From assembly GCA_016235245.1 (NCBI GenBank), contig JACRLO010000037.1, positions 1-44,135 of the forward strand: DNA of 44,135 nucleotides, given 5' to 3'. A model generated the notes under the pieces. The model was not told where the DNA came from and searched no databases. It was given only the letters and a program-made list of their open reading frames with translations. Below are positions 30,045-38,423 of the stretch, piece by piece. The stretch is from Nitrospirota bacterium. GTDB lineage: Bacteria; Nitrospirota; Thermodesulfovibrionia; Thermodesulfovibrionales; UBA6898. The translations under genes and the position numbers were made by a program. Positions within the stretch are counted from its first letter, which is position 1, and each line of letters begins with the position of its first letter.

Positions 30045-30365
30045 ATGGAGCAATTACAGGAACTCATTCGAAAATATGGTCTTGAGGAAGATCCTGAACA
30101 TGTTATAATCCCTCTGGTTTCAGAAGACGGCAGGCCGAGACGCTGCTTTCTGCTGAAACGGAGATTTTTGAGGATCCTGTTCGCGGACGGCCATTTCCAT
30201 GATTATCCCCTTGAGGAGATGATTGAGGCGACGGTCCTGTATCAGAACATGCCGCTGAGAGAATCAATACTGCTGGTTCACAAAGACCCGGACTGGGATG
30301 CAGATGAACCGGACAAGAAGAATACTGAACAACGAGGTGAAGGTGAAAAAAAGAATACTGATTAA
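30045..30365 (+). CDS. 106-residue protein of unknown function upstream of rng
   Basis: A small charged protein that I do not recognise. The first 85 residues look folded (CFLLKRRFLRILFADGHF, then YPLEEMIEATVLYQN). The last 20 are a hydrophilic Lys/Glu/Asp tail whose codons overlap the start of the ribonuclease gene by 23 bases. It lies first in the operon and is translationally coupled to rng, so a link to RNA metabolism is possible but unproven. The ATG has GAGGA about nine bases upstream. Confidence 0.75.
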   Translation: MEQLQELIRKYGLEEDPEHVIIPLVSEDGRPRRCFLLKRRFLRILFADGHFHDYPLEEMIEATVLYQNMPLRESILLVHKDPDWDADEPDKKNTEQRGEGEKKNTD

Positions 30366-32115
30366 CGCTGCGCATTCAGAGGAAAAACGCGTGGCTATTG
30401 TTGAGGGCGATGTTCTGATCGATTTCTATGTTGAGACTGCAGGCAAGGAGCATCTCAAAGGGAATATTTATAAGGCGAAAGTGGTGAGGGTTGAGCCCGG
30501 TCTTCAGGCCGCTTTTGTTGATTTCGGCCAGAAGAAGCACGGCTTCCTGCAACTGCGCGAGATCAAACCTGAATTTTATCAGCATCAGGTCGAAGGCAAC
30601 AAGAAGCCGAGGATGCAGGACGTCATATCTAAGGGTCATGAACTTATTGTCCAGGTCGAGAAGGACGAACGCGATAACAAGGGCGCAAGTCTTACGACCT
30701 ATCTCTCTATTCCGGGGAGGTACATTGTCATGATGCCGGGCCAGGAAAAGGTCGGCGTATCGAGGAAGATCGAAGACCGGGAAGACCGGGGAAGGCTGAA
30801 GGAGATCTTCAACTCGTTGAAGCTTCCGAAGAAGATGGGTTTTATCCTGCGGACTGCGGGCAGTGACAAGACAGAAGAGGACCTTGATAATGACCTGAAA
30901 TACCTGACCAAGCTCTGGGCAAAGATACAGGCAGAGTCAAAGAAGGTGCATGCCCCGGCCCTCATTTATAAGGAGCAGGATTTTGCGGTCAAGACGGTCC
31001 GTGACTATCTCACCTCTGATGTAGACGAGGTCCTGATCGATGACCCAACGGCGTTCAAGAACACCAAGGAATTTCTTCGAAAGACAGTCCCCTGGCGCAA
31101 GATAAACATAACGCTGTACAAGGACAAGAAGCCTATCTTTGCCTGTCATAACATCGAGGCACAGATTGCCAAGATCCATGAGCGTTTTGTGTACCTTCCT
31201 TCACGCGGATATATCGTTATTGACAAGACAGAGGCATTGACCGCTATTGATGTCAACTCTGGCAGGTCGCGCAAAGAGGAGCATATCGAGGCGACTGCGC
31301 TCAACACGAACCTTGAAGCTGCTGATGAGATAGCCCGGCAGCTCAGGTTCCGTGATCTGGGAGGGCTCGTTGTAATCGATTTTATCGACATGGAATCCTC
31401 GAAGAACCGGCGGGAGGTCGAGCAGCGGCTGAGGGATGCGATGAGTCCGGACAAGGCTCATTTTGAAACGACACCAATTTCGAAATTCGGCATTGTCGAG
31501 ATGACGCGGGAACGCATGCGGCCTGCGTATCAGGAGTCGAGCCACCATAAGTGTGAGCTCTGCGGGGGGACCGGCGTTGTCAAAAGCGATGAGATGGCAG
31601 CGGTTGCTGCGCTCCGCGAGATGCATGTGCAGGCAACCAGGGAAGGAACCAGGGCGATCACCTGCCGTCTTCCGGTGGAAAGCATGAATTATATGATCAA
31701 TACCTGGCGCACTGATATTGCCGCCACGGAAAAGGAATTCGGCATTACCGTCACGCTTCTTGCTGACCCGAAGCTCCTGACCGGCCAGTATAAACTTGAG
31801 GCGGACAGACCGGAAGCTCCCAGGGAGCATGTCAGGCCGGAACAGAGACATGACCAGCATAAGCCGGCCCATCAGAAACAGATGCCCCCTAAACATGCAA
31901 AGGCTGCGGAACCGGCCCAAGCTGCAGAGCCGGCTGAACAGGGAGCCGCACAGCCCGAAGCAGTTCCTGCTGAGCCGCAGGAGCAGAAGAGACGCAGGAA
32001 GCGGAGACCGCGCAGAGGGAAGAAGCGTCCGGCCGGGGGGGAGGCTTCTTCTGCGGAACCGGCTGAAGCTGCCCCTGAAGGTGTGCTCCACGACCCGATC
32101 CAGGAAGGGGTATAA
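30343..32115 (+). CDS. rng: Ribonuclease G/E
   Basis: A 590-residue endoribonuclease that cleaves single-stranded AU-rich RNA and matures rRNA. From GTG 30343 (five bases after GAGG) the catalytic Asp residues fall at D303 (AIDVNSGR) and D346 (VIDFIDM), and the zinc-link cysteines at C404 and C407 (CELCGGTG). These are the same numbers as in E. coli RNase E, which supports this start. The S1 domain spans about 35-120. After residue 490 comes an Ala/Pro/Glu-rich tail with a very basic stretch (KRRRKRRPRRGKKR), a likely RNA-binding or degradosome tail, much shorter than in RNase E. An in-frame upstream ATG (30304) is less likely. Confidence 0.95.
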   Translation: MKKRILINAAHSEEKRVAIVEGDVLIDFYVETAGKEHLKGNIYKAKVVRVEPGLQAAFVDFGQKKHGFLQLREIKPEFYQHQVEGNKKPRMQDVISKGHELIVQVEKDERDNKGASLTTYLSIPGRYIVMMPGQEKVGVSRKIEDREDRGRLKEIFNSLKLPKKMGFILRTAGSDKTEEDLDNDLKYLTKLWAKIQAESKKVHAPALIYKEQDFAVKTVRDYLTSDVDEVLIDDPTAFKNTKEFLRKTVPWRKINITLYKDKKPIFACHNIEAQIAKIHERFVYLPSRGYIVIDKTEALTAIDVNSGRSRKEEHIEATALNTNLEAADEIARQLRFRDLGGLVVIDFIDMESSKNRREVEQRLRDAMSPDKAHFETTPISKFGIVEMTRERMRPAYQESSHHKCELCGGTGVVKSDEMAAVAALREMHVQATREGTRAITCRLPVESMNYMINTWRTDIAATEKEFGITVTLLADPKLLTGQYKLEADRPEAPREHVRPEQRHDQHKPAHQKQMPPKHAKAAEPAQAAEPAEQGAAQPEAVPAEPQEQKRRRKRRPRRGKKRPAGGEASSAEPAEAAPEGVLHDPIQEGV

Positions 32116-32190
32116 CAGCTTTGTTTATTTCGGATTCGTCTTTTCAGGCGATAGATAGCGCATAGCGGCATGGCATTATAAGGAGGCGAG

Positions 32191-32364
32191 ATGTTTGGAC
32201 TTGGATTACCTGAGATGATCGTTGTTTTGGTGATAGCGCTTGTTTTCTTCGGCCCCAGTAAACTGCCTGCTGCGGGAAAGAGCCTCGGCGAGGCGATCAG
32301 AAATTTTAAAAAGGGCATAGCTGAGGGAGTAACAGAGGACAAGGAGAAGGTGGAAGGCAAGTAG
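32191..32364 (+). CDS. tatA: Twin-arginine translocase subunit TatA
   Basis: A 57-residue TatA/E protein. It begins MFGLGLPEMIVVLVIALVFF, a single membrane helix, followed by the FGPSKLP hinge, the amphipathic helix (GKSLGEAIRNFKKG) and a charged tail. It forms the pore or membrane-weakening component that exports folded twin-arginine substrates. A strong AGGAGG ribosome site precedes the ATG. It is short for TatA but complete. No tatB or tatC is in the window. Confidence 0.93.
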   Translation: MFGLGLPEMIVVLVIALVFFGPSKLPAAGKSLGEAIRNFKKGIAEGVTEDKEKVEGK

Positions 32365-32405
32365 CAGCGATGCTATTATGCCTGTTCTTTCGTAGGATTT
32401 GAATC

Positions 32406-34511
32406 GTGCTTGATACACTTTTCTATCCAAAGTCTGTGGCTGTAGTCGGTGCTTCTCAGGACCCGCAGAAGGTCGGCTATGCAATCCTTGACAACCTGCT
32501 CAAATTCGGGTATCAGGGCAGGATCTATCCCATAAACCCCAAGGCAGACGAAATCCTCGGCGTCAAGGCTTACAAAAGCATCTTTGATGTGCTGGATGAG
32601 ATAGGTCTCGCTGTTGTCTCGATACCCGCTGCCATGGTGCCTGACTGCATCAGGGACTGCATAAAGAGAGGGATCAGATCAGCGGTGATCATCAGCGCCG
32701 GATTCAAGGAGGCTGGCTCTGCAGGAATTCTGCTTGAGGAAGAGCTCAAGGCTCTCAGAAAAACCGGCAATATCCGAATACTCGGCCCCAACTGTCTCGG
32801 CATCATCAATACAGCAAACGACCTGAATGCCACCTTTGCAGCAGGAATGCTCCCCAAAGGCAGGCTTGCATTTTTTTCCCAGTCAGGGGCCCTCGGCATT
32901 GCGATACTTGACTGGGCGATCGGCAACAAGATCGGTTTTTCAAAGTTCATCAGCCTCGGCAACAAGGCAGATCTGAACGAAACGGACTTCATAGAATATT
33001 TTATGCAGGACCCTGAGACAGATATTATCCTGGGGTATATCGAGGATGTGGTTGAGGGCAGGCGATTTCTTGAGATTGCGAAAAAAGCGACAAAGCTCAA
33101 ACCCATTATCCTTGTCAAATCCGGCGGTACTCAGGCAGGAGCACGCGCTGCATCGTCCCACACCGGTGCCCTTGCAGGGTCTGAAAATGCCTTTAACGCT
33201 GCATTCAGGCAGACAGGGGTTATCAGGGCCGAAGGCGTAGAGGACCTCTTTGAGTCAGCATTAGCATTTCATTCCGGCAAGGTGCCCAGCGGCAACAACC
33301 TGCTGATTATTACGAACGCAGGCGGCCCTGGTATCATTGCTGCAGATACAGCAGAAAAGCTCGGCATCAATCTGCCGCAGCTTTCAAAGGAAACGGTTGA
33401 GCAGCTTATGAAAGTGCTTCCGAAGAACTCGTCGCTCTATAATCCTGTTGACATCATCGGGGATGCGACATCTGAGCGGTACGCTGCAGTGCTCGAGCGC
33501 ACGCTGAATGATCCGAATGTGGACGGCATATTGATTATTCTGACTCCGCAGGCCATGGTGAATGTTGAGGAGACTGCAAAGATCGTTATCGGGTCATCGA
33601 AGAAGACCGACAAGCCCCTGATCACAAGCTTTATGGGAGAGGAGAGGGTGCGGTCGTCAGTGGCCATGCTCAAGGCTGCTGCGATAACGAACTTTTCCTA
33701 TCCTGAGCCGGCGGTGAAGTCCTTCAGAAAACTTTACAATTACGGACTCTGGAGGAAAAAGGCAGAGGAAATACCTTTCTCGCCGGAAGTGAACAGGGAT
33801 GCCGTTGCAGAGATCATCAGAAATGCACGCCAGAATAATCAGATCCAGTTTGCAGAGGACGCGTCACGCGAAATTCTGACGCACTATGGATTCAGGTTCC
33901 CGAAGAAGCAGCTGGTAAAGATGCCGAATGAGGCTGCCAGGGCTGCCGCTGCCATAGGGTTTCCGGTTGTCATGAAGATCTCCTCGCCTGATATCCTTCA
34001 CAAGACCGATATCGGCGGGGTAAAACTCAATATCAGTTCGAAAAAAGAGGCAAAGGATGCATTTACCGAAATAACCCTGAATGCCAGGAAATTCATGCCA
34101 AAGGCATTCATTAGTGGCGTTACGATCTATGAGACGGTGCCAAAGGGCAAAGAGGTTATTCTTGGCATCACCTTTGACAGGACCTTCGGCCATATGATCA
34201 TGTTCGGTCTTGGCGGCATCTACGTTGAGGTGTTGAAGGATGTCTCTTTCAGGATCGTGCCGGTCAGTCTGTCAGAGGCCAGCGAGATGATCCATGAGAT
34301 CAGGACAATCCGGCTCCTTCAGGGTGTTCGAGGAGAGCAGCCTGCGGACATTGATGCTATTGTCCAGAGCATTGTGAGGCTCTCGATGCTCGCAACCGAT
34401 TTTCCCGAGATCCATGAGCTTGATATCAATCCACTCGTTGTGTTTGGAAGCGGGGCCATTGCCCTTGATTCAAGGATCATCCTCAGTCATGAAAATAAAG
34501 GAGGCACGTAA
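32406..34511 (+). CDS. ADP-forming acetyl-CoA synthetase (acyl-CoA synthetase, NDP-forming)
   Basis: A 701-residue fused alpha-beta enzyme. The CoA-binding Rossmann domain (1-125) has SVAVVGAS. Two ligase-CoA domains follow, with the phospho-histidine H252 in SSHTGALAGS. The C-terminal ATP-grasp half (about 475-700) contains FPVVMKISSPDILHKTDIGG and ends HELDINPLVV. These enzymes make ATP while releasing acetate (or another acid) from an acyl-CoA, typical of fermenting anaerobes and archaea. GTG start with AGGA nine bases upstream. The gene is abutted by the DRTGG protein. Acetate as substrate is likely but not certain. Confidence 0.93.
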   Translation: MLDTLFYPKSVAVVGASQDPQKVGYAILDNLLKFGYQGRIYPINPKADEILGVKAYKSIFDVLDEIGLAVVSIPAAMVPDCIRDCIKRGIRSAVIISAGFKEAGSAGILLEEELKALRKTGNIRILGPNCLGIINTANDLNATFAAGMLPKGRLAFFSQSGALGIAILDWAIGNKIGFSKFISLGNKADLNETDFIEYFMQDPETDIILGYIEDVVEGRRFLEIAKKATKLKPIILVKSGGTQAGARAASSHTGALAGSENAFNAAFRQTGVIRAEGVEDLFESALAFHSGKVPSGNNLLIITNAGGPGIIAADTAEKLGINLPQLSKETVEQLMKVLPKNSSLYNPVDIIGDATSERYAAVLERTLNDPNVDGILIILTPQAMVNVEETAKIVIGSSKKTDKPLITSFMGEERVRSSVAMLKAAAITNFSYPEPAVKSFRKLYNYGLWRKKAEEIPFSPEVNRDAVAEIIRNARQNNQIQFAEDASREILTHYGFRFPKKQLVKMPNEAARAAAAIGFPVVMKISSPDILHKTDIGGVKLNISSKKEAKDAFTEITLNARKFMPKAFISGVTIYETVPKGKEVILGITFDRTFGHMIMFGLGGIYVEVLKDVSFRIVPVSLSEASEMIHEIRTIRLLQGVRGEQPADIDAIVQSIVRLSMLATDFPEIHELDINPLVVFGSGAIALDSRIILSHENKGGT

Positions 34512-35573
34512 ATGCACTACCTGTATATTGGCTCCACCACAGGGTTCTCAGGCAAGAGTCTGATCACTCTTGGGCTGGGCCTTATGTTGAAGGAAAAGGG
34601 CCTTTCGATCGGTTATATCAAACCGTATGGCAAGATCCCTCTGCAGCAGGAAGGAAGTATTGTTGATGCTGATGCCGAGTTCCTGCGCAAGGCCCTTGAT
34701 ATCAGCGAGCCGGCAGGGGTTGTATCGCCCTTTGTTGTGACGTATGAGCTTCAAAATAATCTTCTGAAGGGCAGGCCATCAGATAAATTTGATGCCGTCA
34801 ATAAGGCGTTTTCTTCCATTCCCGACAAAGATGTTGTGCTGGTTGGCGGCGCTACTGATCTTTATGACGGTGTTACCTTTGGTATTAATGGTCTGAAACT
34901 GATCCCCTACCTTAAGGCAAAGGCGCTTGTCGTAGAGCCGTGGAACGGCGACAGTTCCATTGACGCAATTGTCGGTGCAAAGGAGCAGCTCGGTCCGCAT
35001 TTCCTGGGCGCTGTGATCAATAAAGTGCCTGAGGCAGTCCATGACTATATAAAGAATTCTGTCCGTCCGTTCCTCGAAAAGAGGGGCATTGCGGTCTTTG
35101 CTGCTCTCCCCATGGACAGACTGCTTGATGCGATTACCGTGCGGCAGCTCAACGAGATCCTTGGCGGCAAGGTGCTCTGCTGTGAAGAGGGGCTGGATGA
35201 GTTCATTGAATCTTTTTCGATCGGCGCCATGGATGTTGACAGCGCGCTGAAATATTTCCGGAGAACACCGAACAAGGCGGTTATTACAGGTGCGCATCGC
35301 TCTGACATTCAGCTTGCTGCACTGGAAACCTCAACGAGATGTATTATCCTTACCGGCGGGTTATATACGAATGACGTAATCATAGGCAAGGCGAAAATGA
35401 CCAAAACACCCATCATTTCCGTGCATGAGGACACGTTTGCTACGGTGCAGAAGATCGAATCCGTGATGGGCAAGATCAGTATCAGGGAGCAGAAGAAGGT
35501 GCAGAAGACGAAAGAGCTCATCGAGCGGGAGTTTGATCTTGCAAGGCTGCTGAAAGAGCTGAAACTCGGATAG
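34512..35573 (+). CDS. BioD-like/DRTGG domain protein (phosphotransacetylase N-terminal-like)
   Basis: A 353-residue protein matching the N-terminal regulatory half of long phosphotransacetylases but with no Pta catalytic domain. A P-loop GSTTGFSGKS (7-16) opens a dethiobiotin-synthetase-like NTPase fold (1-205), followed by a DRTGG domain (about 210-320; AHRSDIQLAALE, then CIILTGGLYTND). The ATG is immediately after the stop of the acetyl-CoA synthetase, with GGAGG seven bases upstream, so the two genes are coupled. A regulatory role in acetyl-CoA/acetate flux is inference from this context. Confidence 0.88.
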   Translation: MHYLYIGSTTGFSGKSLITLGLGLMLKEKGLSIGYIKPYGKIPLQQEGSIVDADAEFLRKALDISEPAGVVSPFVVTYELQNNLLKGRPSDKFDAVNKAFSSIPDKDVVLVGGATDLYDGVTFGINGLKLIPYLKAKALVVEPWNGDSSIDAIVGAKEQLGPHFLGAVINKVPEAVHDYIKNSVRPFLEKRGIAVFAALPMDRLLDAITVRQLNEILGGKVLCCEEGLDEFIESFSIGAMDVDSALKYFRRTPNKAVITGAHRSDIQLAALETSTRCIILTGGLYTNDVIIGKAKMTKTPIISVHEDTFATVQKIESVMGKISIREQKKVQKTKELIEREFDLARLLKELKLG

Positions 35574-35590
35574 CAGGGGAGAAGAACGAT

Positions 35591-36271
35591 ATGGAAGACC
35601 TTAAGACATCTGAGACATGGCGCGTATTTCGGATCCAGTCAGAACTTGTAGAAGGGTTTGAGACCCTGAATGACCTCGGCCCTGCGGTCACGATTTTCGG
35701 CAGCGCGCGGCTGAAACCGGGAAATGCGTATTACGACGATGCCGTGACTGTTGCAAGAAAACTTGCCGATGACGGGTTTGCTATTATCACGGGCGGCGGC
35801 CCCGGTATTATGGAAGGAGCGAATAAGGGAGCAAAAAAGGGGAAAGCCCATTCTGTGGGGCTGAATATAGAAATCCCGAGTGAACAGGTCCCCAACAAAT
35901 ACCAGGATATCAGCCTTTCATTCCGTTACTTTTTCATCAGGAAACTGATGTTCATAAAATACGCTATTGCGTATATTATATTCCCCGGCGGATTTGGGAC
36001 CATGGACGAACTTTTCGAGGCGCTTACCCTTGTGCAGACAAAACGCATCAAGTCATTTCCGATCATCCTCTATGGCACTGAATACTGGGAGGGGCTTATT
36101 GACTGGATGAAAAAAACGCTCGTTGCGCAGGGGACGATTGACCGCGAGGACTTCGCACTTTTTTCGCTGGTAGATAAGCCTGAGGAAGTGCTATTTCTTA
36201 TTAATGAGCATTTCAGGGTCTTTGCAGACATCAGGCCGAAGATGAGGGCAAAGAAGCGGCCCGGAAAATGA
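35591..36271 (+). CDS. LOG-family nucleotide 5'-monophosphate nucleosidase-like protein
   Basis: A 226-residue member of the LOG (lysine decarboxylase-like, TIGR00730-type) family. The two diagnostic motifs are GGGPGIMEGAN (68-78) and PGGFGTMDE (132-140), which bind the phosphoribose and carry the catalytic Glu. Family members cleave the ribose from AMP or cytokinin ribotides; they are not lysine decarboxylases despite old annotation. It is followed after one base by the methyltransferase gene, so the two are coupled. Confidence 0.92.
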   Translation: MEDLKTSETWRVFRIQSELVEGFETLNDLGPAVTIFGSARLKPGNAYYDDAVTVARKLADDGFAIITGGGPGIMEGANKGAKKGKAHSVGLNIEIPSEQVPNKYQDISLSFRYFFIRKLMFIKYAIAYIIFPGGFGTMDELFEALTLVQTKRIKSFPIILYGTEYWEGLIDWMKKTLVAQGTIDREDFALFSLVDKPEEVLFLINEHFRVFADIRPKMRAKKRPGK

Positions 36272-36272
36272 T

Positions 36273-37436
36273 ATGCTCATGAATAAAAACAGAATATTCA
36301 TCACCTGCGGCCGCGGTATAGACCCTTATCTTGAGCAGGAAGTGGCTGAGCTCGGTTTCCCGATCTTTTTTAAGACACAGGCAGGCATAGAGACCGAGGG
36401 GACCATGAAGGATGCCATGGACCTAAATCTTCGGCTCAGGACAGGGCTTAGAGTATTATTTCTTGTTGACGAGTTTACTGCTGACAATCCTGAGGCGCTT
36501 TACCGGAAGATCCATGCCATACCATGGGAAGAGTTCATCAGCCCAAACGGTTACTTCAGCATCACCTCAACGGTTGATACCCCTACGATAGACAATACGG
36601 TATATGCAAGCCAGAAGTGCAAAGACGCGATTGTCGATCGTTTTATGAAGAAGTTCAATAAACGGCCTGACTCCGGGCCGGACCGCAGCCGGGCCGTGTT
36701 TCATCTGCACTGGCAGGGGGAGGACTGTCGGATCTATATCGATACCTCTGGCGAGCCGCTTTCTAAAAGAGGATACCGCAAGCTCCCTTACAAGGCCCCT
36801 CTGCAGGAGTCGCTTGCTGCTGCTATCGTTAAGGCCTCCGGGTGGAACGACAGCGGCCCGTTTATTAACCCCATGTGCGGCAGCGGAACGATTGCCATTG
36901 AAGCAGCGCTTATTGCCCTGAACCGGCCCTCAGGCATCCTCAAGGTCAACTTCGGGTTTCAGCATCTGAAAGGCTATGATGCCGAAGCCTGGGAAGAAAT
37001 ACGAACCAGGGCCAAGTCAGAAGTCCTGAAAAACCTGAAGTCTAAAATCATTGCCACTGACACAAGCGATGAGGCTGTCGATGCAGCCCGGAAAAATGCT
37101 CTGACAGCAGGAGTGGAGCATCTGATCGAATTCAGTGTTTGTGACTTTGCAGACACTCTGGTCCCTGAGGGCGGCGGTGTTTTGGTGATGAACCCCGAAT
37201 ATGGTGAGCGGCTGGGTACAGTCGCGGATTTGGAGAATGTGTATAGAAGGATAGGGGATTTTCTGAAACAGAAATGCCGGGGTTATTCAGGGTATGTGTT
37301 AACCGGCAATCCCGAGCTTGCCAAAAAGATAGGTCTCAGGTCCAGAAGAAAGATGCTTTTTTTCAACGGACCCATTGAATGCCGCTTGCTTGAATATGAA
37401 CTCTACAGCGGCAGCAGGAAGAGAAAAGAAGAATAA
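36273..37436 (+). CDS. RlmL-like THUMP domain 23S rRNA N2-guanine methyltransferase
   Basis: A 387-residue protein with an N-terminal THUMP domain (about 40-165) and a class I SAM methyltransferase. Motif I is FINPMCGSGTIAIEAAL; motif IV reads VLVMNPEYGERLG. In the E. coli RlmL N-terminal half motif IV is NPPYGERL; NPEY is a variant I recall from other phyla. It lacks the RlmK half of the E. coli fusion. Likely methylates a 23S rRNA guanine at N2; the exact position is inferred from the family. Start ATG 36273, with a second ATG at 36279. Last gene of the plus-strand operon before a terminator. Confidence 0.9.
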   Translation: MLMNKNRIFITCGRGIDPYLEQEVAELGFPIFFKTQAGIETEGTMKDAMDLNLRLRTGLRVLFLVDEFTADNPEALYRKIHAIPWEEFISPNGYFSITSTVDTPTIDNTVYASQKCKDAIVDRFMKKFNKRPDSGPDRSRAVFHLHWQGEDCRIYIDTSGEPLSKRGYRKLPYKAPLQESLAAAIVKASGWNDSGPFINPMCGSGTIAIEAALIALNRPSGILKVNFGFQHLKGYDAEAWEEIRTRAKSEVLKNLKSKIIATDTSDEAVDAARKNALTAGVEHLIEFSVCDFADTLVPEGGGVLVMNPEYGERLGTVADLENVYRRIGDFLKQKCRGYSGYVLTGNPELAKKIGLRSRRKMLFFNGPIECRLLEYELYSGSRKRKEE

Positions 37437-37456
37437 CGGGCATTTACGGAGTATAG

Positions 37457-37492
37457 CAACAAAAGGCATGCTGATTAGCATGCCTTTTGTTG
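37457..37492. terminator. Perfect inverted repeat, bidirectional terminator between convergent genes
   Basis: A 16-base perfect stem CAACAAAAGGCATGCT/AGCATGCCTTTTGTTG with a GATT loop. It lies between the stop codons of the plus-strand methyltransferase and the minus-strand attachment gene. The stem ends in AAAA/TTTT, so a short U tract is available in both directions. Confidence 0.85.
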
Positions 37493-37514
37493 TGAATAAG
37501 GAAGTTAGCGTCTG

Positions 37515-37955
37515 TTACTCAAAGTGCTTCATAATGTCTGATTTGTCGGTATTTGTAAGGTTTGACATAATGTTCTTGTCAAGTTTTGCCTTTACTGCGG
37601 CATCGAGATTGTCAAGGATCTGGTTGTTGATCATCTTGCTCGCAGCAAGGTGCCATTTGGGCAATCCTTCTTTTTTGATAATGGCGTTGATATCGTTCGA
37701 AATAAGCTTTGCAGCCTTTTTTTCCATTTCAAGTGCTATATTGTGCGGCTCGCCGTATCCTTTAGCTGCCCCGTTTTTCCCTCCTCCCTCAGCGAAACGA
37801 CCGGCTGAGTCGCTCAGCTTGTCGCTCAATTTTCCATGGGCCTCCATTGAATCATAACTTTCGATAAGTTCTATTTTGGGGCTTTCATGCTCCTGTTTGG
37901 TGACCTTGTACGCCTTGAAATGTCCCAGATCAACTGCAATGATAACTTTATCCAT
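37515..37955 (-). CDS. Host-attachment-type (PF10116-like) small protein
   Basis: A 146-residue cytoplasmic-looking protein beginning MDKVIIAVDLGHFKAYKVTK, the typical opening of the bacterial 'protein required for attachment to host cells' family. It continues with ESYDSMEAHGKLSDKLSD, a Gly-rich loop (FAEGGGKNGAAKG) and a helical C-terminal half with LPKWHLAASKMINNQILDNL. Function is unknown; the family name comes from one plant-associated case. The frame is open up to 38102, but ATG 37955 follows AGGAGG and an extended -10 promoter, so the longer reading is wrong. No signal peptide. Confidence 0.82.
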   Translation of the reverse strand: MDKVIIAVDLGHFKAYKVTKQEHESPKIELIESYDSMEAHGKLSDKLSDSAGRFAEGGGKNGAAKGYGEPHNIALEMEKKAAKLISNDINAIIKKEGLPKWHLAASKMINNQILDNLDAAVKAKLDKNIMSNLTNTDKSDIMKHFE

Positions 37956-37976
37956 TTTTATTCCTCCTTTTTGACC

Positions 37977-37985
37977 ATTATAGCA
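37977..37985 (-). promoter_or_regulatory. Extended -10 promoter of the attachment-type gene
   Basis: Minus strand TGC followed by a perfect TATAAT, with no good -35. It lies 22 bases before the ATG with AGGAGG in between, giving a leader of about 15 bases. Confidence 0.7.
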
Positions 37986-38173
37986 GTATATTGCAAGGGT
38001 GCATAGAAGGAAAGGGTTATTGTAAAAGAGGCATAAGTGCCACTGCGCGATTGTAATCATGAATCGTAATCGTGGATGCCATGTGGTCTCTTGACGATTC
38101 ACTTATTCAGAACATGATCATCTCGCTACGGAGTCACTTGGCATGCCGTGGCGTGAGACAAAATAAAAACTTA
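37986..38173. other. Intergenic stretch without a gene
   Basis: Part of the 468-base gap between divergent genes. I see no ORF, RNA gene or repeat. An eight-base palindrome GGCATGCC occurs at 38140-38147 and a TTGACG at about 38092, neither with a convincing partner. Remainder is ordinary AT-rich sequence. Confidence 0.5.
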
Positions 38174-38201
38174 TTGACATAATATTTCGCAATGCTATAC
38201 T
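38174..38201 (+). promoter_or_regulatory. Strong promoter of the secretion/surface island
   Basis: Consensus TTGACA (38174-38179), a 16-base spacer, then TATACT (38196-38201) with a TGC extension. Predicted transcription start near 38208, leaving a leader of about 215 bases before the first gene. Confidence 0.8.
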
Positions 38202-38207
38202 TAAATT

Positions 38208-38423
38208 CAAGTTAGATTTATCAAGTGATCTGTTCTTTGGGGGTCTTGGATTCAGCTTATAATCTCTGCGGTAGAGGGAGGTTATTACGAAAGACATTTT
38301 TTTAAAATTGTAGCATACCCTTTCGCAGTACTTTTGCGTAGACTTCCCGGAAGGGAATCTATATAGTCATTGAACTCAGGTGTGACGTGGAGACTGAAAG
38401 TCCTGTCTCCGTGAAAGGACTCT
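38208..38423 (+). promoter_or_regulatory. Long structured 5' leader; candidate cis-regulatory RNA
   Basis: The leader can fold into several elements. One is a stem ATAATCTCT/AGAG...TTAT near 38259-38285. A stem CGCA/TGCG lies near 38323-38338. A hairpin TTCCC-GGAA-GGGAA (38344-38357) has a GNRA tetraloop. The last is a possible H-type pseudoknot: stem 1 GGAGAC/GTCTCC (38389-38394/38405-38410), and stem 2 AGTCCT (38399-38404) with AGGACT (38416-38421). The latter includes the ribosome site AAGGA of the first gene, so stem 2 would block translation. I do not recognise a known riboswitch class. Confidence 0.45.

Noticed and set aside
31201-32091. 296-codon minus-strand open frame
   Set aside because: Antisense shadow of the ribonuclease gene and its basic tail; Arg/Leu/Ser-rich with no family likeness.
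37457-37492. Inverted repeat as an insertion-sequence end or attachment site
   Set aside because: It is a single hairpin between convergent stop codons with no transposase or partner copy; terminator is the simpler reading.
37956-38102. N-terminal extension of the attachment-type protein
   Set aside because: The extension crosses the AGGAGG site and TATAAT box and has no homologous character; ATG 37955 is the start.
38208-38423. Leader as a c-di-GMP (GEMM) or preQ1 riboswitch
   Set aside because: The conserved core strings of GEMM-I/II and of preQ1-I are absent even though a GNRA tetraloop and a pseudoknot-like fold are present.
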